From Antedon mediterranea (Eukaryota; Echinodermata; Crinoidea; Comatulida; Antedonidae): DNA of 60,000 nt. Shown piece after piece: positions 8,811-20,800 of the stretch. Position 1 is the stretch's first letter. The number at the start of each line of letters is the position of its first letter. The position numbers and the translations under genes were made by a program. The stretch spans positions 23,248,501-23,308,500 of the forward strand of contig NC_092672.1 in NCBI RefSeq assembly GCF_964355755.1, read 5' to 3'. Under the pieces are notes generated by a model that saw only the letters and a list, made by a program, of their open reading frames with translations, was not told the DNA's origin and did no database searches.

Positions 8811-11800
8811 GTTAGAAATATATTTTTCTTTCTTTCAGCTTGATCTCAATTATATATCTTTACAGTTTAATGTAGGTAAAAATTGTTTGAAAACAATAAC
8901 CAGTTACATTTGTTTAGAATAAATACATTAAACCCTGTCAATGTTGAGGATAATACATAGTTGATTGTTTAAAACAACTATCATTGTAACCATCATGGTC
9001 ACCAGCATTTAAAAGTGTATAGGAAACAAGTTGGTTTATTGTTTGTAAACATTTTCCCCATGAGAGTATAATGTTAAACTTGCCTTTTTATCAGTGTCGA
9101 ATGTCATCGGTAACAGAACGGTGTAATTTTAGTTAGACAACATACCAAAATGCCATTGTAACATTGTTCAGAAATAAAAAATGATTTAATAAGTTTCAAA
9201 TTTCAATTCTAACCCTTTCATGATCATGAAAACAGATGTCCTTGTAGTAACTTTTACTATTATTTCCAATATTCTGTTTAACAAACACAGTAGTACAAGT
9301 TATAATGTTGGTTAAACTTTCAACTTTTAGAATTTAATTTTATTTAATTGTGATGTTTATTTGCCTTTTAGATTAATGATTTACTTGCTCGTTGTAAGAT
9401 AACTGACAGAAAACTGTTTCTTGAGTACTTGCACGACATCGGTGAGATTCTGTTCTACCCAGATGACAAGATCCTCAAAGAAAAAATTGTTATAGATTTG
9501 ATGGGAGTAGTTGACAAGTTTAAAACAATCATCACAGTTATTGATCCCGAGCTTCAGGTTAGTAATATTATGCACTATACTTTTGTGAATAATCTGACAT
9601 AAACATTGTGATAATGTTTTTATGTGATGAATTTAGCTTAAAAATGTAATGTCTACCACAAAGAAAACTTTTTTGTCCTGGAGCCTAATATTATCTACTG
9701 TCACCATAATGAAAGTTAATGGTGGTTATATTGAATTTCAAATTTACACCTTGTTTAATTTTACTACTGTATATTCTAATACTTAAAAGCAAATATGCTT
9801 GTGCATTACAGTAGAACCCCTATTAAAGAGGACACCACATTTTATGTGGACCCAACAAAGTGTGATCCCTTTAATAGAGGTTAGTTGTAGAACCCCTATT
9901 AAAGAGGACACCACATAATGTGGACCCAACAAAGTGTGATCCCTTTAATAGAGCTTAGTTGTAGAACCCCTATTAAAGAGGACACCACATAATGTGGACC
10001 CAACAAAGTGTGATCCCTTTAAAGTAAAGTACTACTCCTCCTTTATTCGTTGTAATATTGAGCTAGGATTTGGCATGAATATACTACAGGGACATGTCCT
10101 CAAAGCTATAGAGCCATATTTTTAAATTTCAAACCGGATGCAGCCATATCACGTCTCAAAGATGGTACCGTATAGCCGTATTTGGTAGAGATTATTGATG
10201 TGTATGTGACGTCACATCCGGTCATATGATGTCATTACAGCTTCTTTTGCTGCACCCCGAGTATCGCACATTTGTGCTTGTTCAATTCAATTTAATTGTT
10301 TAATTAAGAAGCCACAATGTGTGACACACACCACAGCGTTATGTAGTTATTTGCGGCTTCTTGGCGTAGTGGTTATCACGTCTGCTTAACGCGCAGAAGG
10401 TTCCCGGTTCGAGCCCGGGCGAAACTTTATTTTCATTATTTTTTAAAATATTTATTTTGTGTAATCGGTAATTATCACTTTTACACATGTTTATCTTGCT
10501 TTGTGCTTATTACCATAATAATTTATTTGTAATTTAAATGGATTAAAAAACTTTGTGTAACCCACATTTTTGGTGTAAGAGGTTTCGTAGTGTAGTGGTT
10601 ATCAAGTCTGCTTAACACGCAGAAGGTCACCGGTTCGAGCCCTGGCGAGACCATTTTTCTTAAACTTTATGGTGAATTGGCATGAATATACTACAGGGAC
10701 ATGTCCTCAAAGCTACAGAGCCGGATTTTTAAATTTTAAACCGGAGGCAGCTATATCACGTCTCGAAGATGGTACCATATAGCCGTATTTGATGTGTATG
10801 TGACGTTACATCCGGTGTTATGACGTCTTTACAGCTTCTTTGCTGTACCCCGAGTATCATGAGGTGTTCCTTCCCTTTACCAATTTTGCTGATTTCTGAC
10901 CATCATTTTAGGGATTAAGGTCTAGGACTGTTAATTGCATTTTAATTGGATTACGATAATAGCTTGTTTAGATTAGGAAGTTTATTGCTCAAGCAAGGTC
11001 AGCTAGTGCTCTCTGCCAAGTAAGCTGGAACTACTTTCTAAATTCATTAGCTCTGGTGTTATGTTTGTATTATAGGATTTCTTTTCTACTGTAATAATAT
11101 TATTATGTGCTTTATTATAAAGATGTACAGTATTGTCACCCAAAAACATGAACAATGAATATTTTATTTATTTTTTAAATACGCAATTTTGCAGATCCAA
11201 AAAAGGTTTTCTCTTTAATAAAAAGGTAAATTAAATAAAAAACCATTGACTTTCAGCCAATTTGATTTTTTTTTTCCTATAAATTGTTTTTTTTTATCCA
11301 ATTTTTGGTCAAAGTAAATATCTTATGTGACTACATACCTCCTTTGCAGAGGTAAAATATTGTCTTGAAAATGGGAATAAAATATTGAATATGTTATTGT
11401 CATTTATAGGTATTTCAACTCCCAATTAAAACATTTTTCTACCAATTGCAATTTTCTACCCAATTGAAACATGGGTGTCACGAAACCTAAGACCACGAAA
11501 GCTAAGCCCCCCTAAGACCTAAGATCACGAAAGCTAAGACCCAAGACCTAAGATTACAAATTCTAAGATATACTGCAGCTTAAAAACAATACTTGTTTAT
11601 CCATACATAATTTTAAACACAGTAGGTTTCATTTATTACCATAAATATAATTTAATACTACCACAAAACATAGATAAACTCACATTATTTTCGCCCGTTG
11701 AGTAAATGTATATTTTTTCTTTACAACAAACAAACTTGACGGGTTGTTTGTTGGTATATATTTACTCCAATGTGTTGGTTCAGAGGATGTTTTTCTTACG

Positions 11801-14800
11801 CACCTGCCTTTCTTGTATTTTGACTCCAAATTTGTTGACTAACTTTATCCTGAATACCACACTTTAAAATTAGGACTTATAAGTACTTTCAGAAGGAGAA
11901 ACACATAATAACAAATAAATAAATCCTTTAAATTTATGATTTTACAGACGTTTCTTTGTATACTGTAATGTAACTCCTCGAGCTCCCCATGCTCAATGTT
12001 TTTGTTTCTATGGAGCGCCAAAAGAGCAACAATAATAGTACAAGTATAAAAACAGAAAGAAAACGAAACAAAAAAACTTATCATGATTTTTAAGTTAAAA
12101 TTTATTTGCCAGTATTTATTTCTTCGTACTTGCATGATTATACTATTATCATTACCATTTTAATTTTACATTGTTCCATCCACACTGTAGATGGACTCCC
12201 AACAGAGTTTTCAGCCCTTTATATAATTTTTGCTATTTTGACGTTCCATAGAAACAAAAACATTGAGCATGGATGGGGAGCTCGAGGAGTATATATATAT
12301 AGTATATATTACAGTATACTGCTACTAGTGTACTGTAGGCTAGTCATTTTGTGTGCGAGAAAAACGTCTGTAAAATCATCAATTTAAAAATGTATTTGTT
12401 ACTTTTTATGTGATTCTTTTTCATGAAAGTGCCAATTCTAAGGTATGGTATTCAGAATAAATGTTGGGAGTTAAAATACAAGGCAGGTGCGAAAGATAAA
12501 TATTTGTAGTCTTGGGTCTTAGCTTTCGTGATCTTAGGTCTTAGGGGGTCTTAGCTTTCGTGGTCTTAGGTTTCGTGACACCCATTGAAACATTGTACTA
12601 TCCATTTTAGCTTTCATGCTAGCCAAATCAGGGGCGTTTCGGCCTATGGACGATTCGTCCCGAGACGTTACGGCCCACTTTTTTTTTATGTCGAAACGTC
12701 AAACTTTTATAATTTTAAGCAGAACAAAATTGTATGTATACAATTGTATTGCCGATGACAAAACTGAGTTTTATATTGTTTATATCCAGACGTTATTAAA
12801 ATTATAAATGTAATTGCCACCGAGCGAAATTGTAGTGTAGACCCTAACTAATCCGTCCAAGCTACGCCCGCCTCACTCATCGGCCATCCATGGTCCGCCG
12901 TCTCTCGCTCAACTAATCTATCCTATCGCGAGAAGCATGATGTTGGTCTCAATTTATTGTGGGCTGATTAAATGAATCCTTTGCCCATTGCTAGGCTGTG
13001 TAAATCAGTAATTAAAGTTGTGATGCGAAAAGTGTGTGTAATTATTCCACAGGTAAACAAATAGGCATAAGACACCAATCGCACAGGACCTCGTGGTGTG
13101 CCGAGGAGACTTTCTTCTCGAGCGGCCGGAAGATCATCGTAAACAAAATTGGTAGAGTCCATTAAGTATGGGGTTGTTTACTATTTACGAACATTAAACA
13201 TGCGCTTCGACCACTGTGTAGGCAAAATATTGATTTCGTTCGTTAAATCCCTAAATTGATAATTGCGTATTCTGTAATCACGTGACTGATGATGTAATCC
13301 TCAGCGACCTACTAAATGCACGTGAATTAATGTGTTGGGAAAAGCTTGCTGTTTATAATGTATTCGTCGACCATGTACATAGACTGTTTGAGGAAATTTG
13401 GAGAACGAAAGAAGTACCAAGTGATTGGGGACTGTCCAAATTAACAACCATTTGGAAAAAAAAAGGCAGTCCACTTGATCCATCAATGTATAGAGGAATA
13501 TCAATTGGGTCTACATTTTCAAAGATACTTATGGTTATCATTCTTTCACGTTTTTCCATCTTTTATGAAAGTCAACTTCTACGCACACAGTTTGGATTCA
13601 GGTCCAACAGAGGGTGCAATGATGCTATATATGTAATCAAGCAGATCCAGGAAATTGCGTATCGCTCAAATCGCAAACTCTATACATGCTTCATTGATTT
13701 AACAGCAGCATTCGACCATGTGAATCGTAATCTTCTTTTCCTAAGCGTTCGTAATAGGTTTCACTTAAACCAGTCTACTACTATGATTGACATTATACAA
13801 TCACTGTACAGCTCAACGAAAGCATACCTTGCTGACGACGATCCGAGTGATGATAAGTTCGAAACATCTTCTGGGGTGCGACAGGGTGGTATTGAGAGTA
13901 CCAGCATGTTTAACCAATATTTTGATTACGTTATTAGAGTGTTCAAACAACGCTGTAAAGATGCTAGTTTGGATGGCCTAATGATACAATACCTAATTCC
14001 TATTGAAGCTACAAATCGTGCTCAAAGATGTAAAGCACCATCAAGGGGCATCTATGACGACTTTGAAAGTGGCTATGCTGACGACTTTGCTGTAAGCTCC
14101 TGGTCACAAGAAGAACTGCAAACCATTGTGAACATCTTGAATAAAGTATGTCTGGAATTTGGCCTAAGAATTAGTGCCCCCAAAACAGAAACCATTATAT
14201 GGAACTGGAAAGAGGAAGTTGAAGAATACCCAAGATGCATCATACAAATTGGCGGCGTACACATTAACAACGTAACACACTTTAGATACCTTGGTGTATG
14301 GGCTACCTACAATGATGTTCATATTGGAGATCAAGAAGTAAAATACAGAATCAATTCAGCCAAAGGAGCATTTGCAGAGAATAGGGCATTGCTTACCAAC
14401 AGAACGATCCACCTACAAACAAGAATGATGTTTCTTAATGGTCTAGTTAGGAGTAGACTCACCTATGGTTGCCATGCTTGGAGGGCAACAGGAAGTGAAA
14501 TGTCCAAACTTAGCACAACATACAAAACCTTCCTAAGAAGAATGCTAGTGAATGGCTTTCAAAGAGTCTGCCCACCAAACCATGTAGACATATCCTCAGA
14601 TGATGAAACAGATGAAAACTATATAGACTGGCGTTACGTAATTGATAATGACGATCTCTACAAAATTACTGGCTGTCAACCGCTAGAAGAATATGTCTAC
14701 AAGCAACAATTCAACTGGATCGGACATGTAATTAGAAAAGAAAATGAAGATCCTACAAAAATTCTTACTTTTCACACAACACAAAGTAAACGAAGAGGTC

Positions 14801-17800
14801 GGAAGATACCATCAGTACTTGATAGAGTTGTACAACAAAGTCAACTTACTAGATGCAACTTCATTAGAGCCTGCTTCAACAGAAATTTATAATTCCCAGC
14901 AATGTTTTAACTGTATATATGAACTGTTTTATAAGTTGTTTTGTGACTGTGTAATTTGGTAGTAGTCACTCTCATACTGTAGGCCTACATTTAAAAGTAA
15001 CACATCCAAATGCCAACTTCAAGTCAATGGCTACCAGATGTCTCTGTGAGACGGTTATTTGAACCAGTACCAGTACCAGTACCATATACTTTGATATGGA
15101 CCAAAATATTAGTCGACTGGTCACGCGGTTAAGCTTACTACATGGGTTAAGGCAGAGGCGCCGCAAATCGACACAGCTTCACGACACTCCTCGACCATTA
15201 TTCTGGTCAATCTTGATTTTAGAAAGGTCATTGTTGCAATGGCGGAATTGTTTGTATTAAAAATTATCTAAACAAATTATTAACCTTATCAGTATTTTAA
15301 CCATGTAAAGCTAATACCTAAAGCAAAAATTGTATCTTTCAACATGCTCCCAGTCAGTGGATATATTTTGCCAAGTACTTCACTCAGTTTATGAGTGCTT
15401 TTATTTGTTTGTTTGTTTGTTAGCAAGATTACTCAAAAAGTAATTACAAGATCTTTACCAAAATGAATATACAGATAGATATGTGGTCAAGGACCATTCC
15501 ATTAAATTTTTGGACCATTTGGGACCATAGTCCCAATTCTGGACCACTTTTTAGTATACTTTTCAGACCTGCAAGTGTTAAAAGATAGGACAGAATTTTT
15601 CAAAAGCCGGCGAGCAGTCTTAAAGTAACAAGTAAACTAAAATTGCATTTTCTCGAGGCAAGAGTTGAAATTTGCCAAGTATTTCACTCAGTTTCTGAGT
15701 GTTTTCATTTTGTTTGTTTGTTTGTTAGCAAGATTACTCAAAATGACAAGATCTTTACCAAAATGAATATACAGATAGATATGTGGTCAATGACCATTCC
15801 ATTAAATTTTTGGACCATTTGGAACCATAGTCCAAATTCTGGACCACTTTTTAGTATACTTTTCAGACCTGCAAGTGTTAAAAGATAGGACAGAATTTTT
15901 CAAAAGCCGGCGAGCAGTCTTAAAGTAACAAGTAAACTAAAATTGCATTTTCTCGAGAACTACTTGTCCAAAAAAACTTTATTTTTTTACAAGAGGCAAG
16001 AGTTAAAATTTGTGATTTGTAATTTTAAAACATAATTTAATTTAATGTGCACCTTTTTTGATGCGAGTAGTTTAAAAAACCTATTTCTTTTCAAATTCAC
16101 TCGTTTGATTTTCGCATTGCTGTTCTATTGTTAGTCAACTGAAGCTATTGTTAATTGAAAAGCTTGTTACAAACCATTAGACCAAACTCGCATACACATG
16201 CTTGTAGTGAAATTAACCTAAATCACAAACAGTAGTAAGACACACACAAATATATATACTGTATATATATTTATTTTTTCCCGGAGAAATCTTATGTAGG
16301 AGAATTTTACAGTAGGCGGATAGGTATGCACTTTGGACAAAATGGTTTAAAATATTGTAAGTTTATGAAGATTAAAAGATCTTATTGAGAGAGAAATTCA
16401 ATCATAAAAGTACCAATAAATATTCAAATAATATTTCATTTTTGTAACTGAACAAACAAAAAATGGCCACCATTATGCCCAAAATGCTGCAATTTTATCC
16501 AATATGACAACCAATTTATCTAAAATGGCCACATATATCAAATATTTAGGAAGCTATTTTCTAAGAAATCATTCCTTAAAAATGGCAAAATCTTCAAAAT
16601 TATCTATATAATTTGTAAAAAATCACACTTTTTTAAGCTTCCTCAATAAAAATCTTTTTAAGATTACAACTACCAAATTTCATATGCTGTTTACCAACCA
16701 TTTTAAGAAGTCATACAGAAAATATAAACATGGTATGTGAATTATTTATGAAGATAGTGCATCTCAAAATCCCAAAAAGTCTCAAATTGACTAAATAATC
16801 TAAATTTTTCAGTTTTTCTCACATACAGAATACGCAGATTTTGAATTTTAGATATGTGCTTACAATCCACTTGACTACCCACATGGTAAATATAATAACA
16901 CTTGGTCAAGTATTAATTTGTAAAGTTATTACTACATAAAAATTGGTCCAGACCTAAAAAAAGGCTTTAATTGCAGGGCTATAATTGCTCGAAATTGACT
17001 GGATATTTTGTGGTGAACTTTTGATATAGTATGGATAACATATTTCTTTCACAATATCAACTTTCAAAATGTAGACCCTGAACGTCGAACAAAATTAATT
17101 TTCTAGGCCTTTTTTCAGCTACTGCTTATGGCCTAAAATTAATTTTGAGAAGGAATTGCATTATATATAGCATTTGTGTGTTCTGCCATTGTCAGAAATA
17201 TTTTTAAATGTGTTTAAAAAATATAAATATTACTTGCTAATTTATATTTATTATGGGTTAATTGAATTGGTGTAATTTTGAATTCATTATGGATTTCAAG
17301 ATCATCAAAGAATAAGTTGTATTTAAGATCTAGAGAGCTAGTAGAAAACAATTCCCAGAACATGGATAGATTATCATTGTTTAGTTCATCTTTAAGTGTA
17401 TGAGTATTGGTTGTCTTTATGCATTAGTCGTTTGCATTCAAATACGAAATGATATACAGTTTCCTTTTCATTACAATTACACAATAAACATATACCTGTA
17501 TTTTGAGGTGACCATGCTTCTTTTCTACCTTCAAGTGGTAGTGAATTGGAGCTGAATTTTAGGCTTGAAGCATGATAATACACTTATCTAATAAATATTT
17601 TTTTTTCTAATTTTGGTCTCTATTCACTTATTATTACATAGGCAAATTACATTTGTTGTTTGTTTTCTTTATTATAGGAATCTTTTAAACAACTTTGGAG
17701 TGATTTAAATGAGGGTAAATTAGATCAAAGACTGTTGCAGCATATATGGAAGGATGAGCCAAAAGAGATGATTGACTTCTTTGTGTCTCTCATGCAAACT

Positions 17801-20800
17801 TTTGGGTTAATGTGTGAAAAAAGAAGTAAAAAGGTATTTAAATTGTGTTAAACTTTGTAAAGTAATGGAATTATTTGTTGGATGTTCAATCTAATAATAA
17901 TTATTTTTTTGCAGAATGATGGCCGAATGTTCTATGTTCTTTCGCGCCTGAAGCCCCAACGGGATGATTCAACAACAACAGTTGAATATGAAGAGAAGCA
18001 TGCTGTTTCTCTCTTTCATGACTTTGATGGCTACCTACCAGATGATCTCTTTCAACGTGTTGCAACTAAATTTATTGAGGAATTCCAAATGGAAGATGTT
18101 GAACCTACATTGTCTTATGAGCATGTAGAATTGGATATTGATGGTAATCACTTAGTTGTTCTAAACATAGCTACCATCAACAATTGCCGTATGTTTCAGG
18201 TAAACCTAATTTAAAAGTACATAGTGTGTGGCAAATAAGGGCAGCTCCATTGCAGAAAAAAAGACCCATAAGCATATTTCAGGTTAATAGTTACCATTTT
18301 ATATAAACATTAAGGGTCCAACAATATTAATAATAATACAGTTCTTGGTAGTAGTGTTTAAGCAAGTGTGATTCACTTACAATACAATATATATACACCA
18401 TTTATATTCTGTGATTTAAAAAATGGATTTGAGATTCTCAATTAACTACCTAGTATGTTAGTTCTGAAAAGAACTGTTTGAGTTTCTCGACGTTTCGATA
18501 AACATACTTTGATCGTCCTCAGAGTGTATTAATCAAAACGTCGAGAAACTCAACAGTTCTTTTCAAAAGTAACATATTAATTTCATTTCAACATTTTCAT
18601 TTCGCTATGTCTTGTACCATTTTAACTAATAATCGTTCTACCGTACTGTAAACACATCTTTTTAAATGTTGCAGACAACAATAGTCCGGAGAGAAAACGA
18701 AGATGAAGTTGATCCACAACCTAGAATCTGTCAAAAGGTACTGTACAGCTACAGTAATACTAAACAAATGTTATGAAGATCCCATGTAGGCCCTATATTG
18801 TACAGTTGAAAATCACCTTCACCTAAAAGTTTCCAAAATGAATTACCACAGTAGGTTCAGAAATTTTTGCCCAGACAAATTTTGTGATGTTGCAGAAAAA
18901 ATAATGCATTCATTGTTATGCTAAAGAGTGGGCATACATTTTGTTAGCACCCGTAAACAAATATAAAGCTATAAATGTTCTGCTGTAAATACTAAAATTA
19001 CATATTGATTTTAATTTTTATGCATCCAGTAATAACTATTTACACTGCCTATAGGTACTTAGTTTTCTTCAAAACTCATTGCCAGTACTGAGTAAGAAGG
19101 GGGCACGTGGTGTAGAAATAAAGATGTACATCCGATGTGATGTATGTTCAAATAACAGTGGCATATGCAGAATGTTCCTAGAAGCCCTTTGCCGGTCGTT
19201 CCATATTCAGCTTGGCCTCACTCTGAATGTTAAACATACTCATATGCATGTTGTTCGCAAATTTGATAAAGATGCGTTACCTTGTAGAAGCAAAGCAATG
19301 GACATGAAACGTTACTGCAGACTGTTTGGAGAAAACACAGAAGGTAACTGATTGTCTTCGTTAAACATCAAGTATAAACTTATACTAAATTTATAATCTT
19401 CACACTGACAAAAAACCATATTCAGTATGGTTAAATTAAATATACGATTATACAAAACAATTTGAAATCACAAGTGAGTTTCATGCATCATAGTAAATAT
19501 CATTTATACATGCTGATATGCTAAATTAAACAAATGAGCCAATCTCAACAATACTTTGCGTAATAATGGTGCAAAAAATGTAACTGGATAAATAGAGCTG
19601 CTAGGTCCTCTGAAATTGCACTTATACCTTGAAATATGAAATAAAATATACAAGTCTTCAAGACCAGCCCATCAGGTTGGGATGGAGCTAAGAATATCTT
19701 GAAAAATAGGGCTGCCAGGTCCCGGAAAAGGCGTTTAATTTAAAATATGAAACATAGTCTCCAGGATCAGCCTTACCATGGTTGGTAAAATAGAGCTGCT
19801 AGGTCCTCTGAAATTATACTTATACTTTGAAATATGAAATGAAATATACAAGTCTTCAGGACCAGCCCATCAGGTTGGGATGGAGCTAAGAAAATCTTAA
19901 AAAATAGAAATTGGACTTTTACTTTGAATTTGGCTAGGCTAGGTCTAAAATGTGGACCTTTTTTTGTTTTTTTTGAAAGAGGTTGGGGGGGGGGGGAATT
20001 TATCTTTTACAAATTGTTTGGAATTTACATTTTTTTCTTTTTACTTTTATGATCTAGGAAACAAGCCTGTGGATATAATTGGTAAATTCCACTGTTACTT
20101 TTTGTAAATTTTAATTAATTGCATACATCTTCTGTACATTAGAGGTGTTGATAACTAAAACGTTAAAGTATAAATTATGTTGTTTATATTAAAGAATAAT
20201 TAAGTTTTAATGTCATATTTATTTTTTTTTCCAATTTAATATTCTTGAATTTTAGTGCAACACAATTAGAAAACCCCCAACATACTGTATTTTGTTGGTA
20301 ATCCACCCTACTAGGGAATTATCATAAAGTATTGGATGAATGTTCTCAATATAGGCTAACCATGGTTAGACTGTTAAATAAGAGTAGGGTTAAAACTAGC
20401 CAAATTGACTGAATTTTTTTCAATCCAACTTCTTAAAAATTAGACAAGCCAAGTTAATGCATTTTTTATTTTGTTAGCGATAACAGAGGACACGTACAAC
20501 ACCATATTAGTAATATTTTCATCCTGGTATGATGAACACAAACTTTTCGCTATGCTCAAATGTGTGTACAGTGATTTATTGGACAATGCCACATTTTCTG
20601 CTGTTGAAAACACAATGGATATGCTATAAAAATTGCATGCTACAGGAGAACTGAATCAACGTAACCTTGCACTTCTACACGACACTATTAATATCACCAA
20701 ACAAGGTGGACTAAGAGACAAACTTAGAGAATCGGTGCCATCATTTCCAAATGTAGAAGGAATTTCGTCATTATCACACCATAGACAACAAGTCCTGTCA

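Larger units (their letters stand above)
10068..10857 (+). repeat. Duplicated ~190-bp block flanking tRNA-like genes
   Basis: The block at about 10068-10258 (TGGCATGAATATACTACAGG to the CCCCGAGTATC end) recurs at about 10676-10857 with moderate divergence and small deletions. A tRNA-Val-like gene follows the first block and another precedes the second. The arrangement suggests local duplication of a block plus tRNA, or two insertions of one tRNA-linked repeat. Confidence 0.65.

Noticed and set aside
12106-12387. 93-codon frame in the foldback element
   Set aside because: It covers the inverted inner arm and an AT repeat; no protein similarity is suggested by the sequence.
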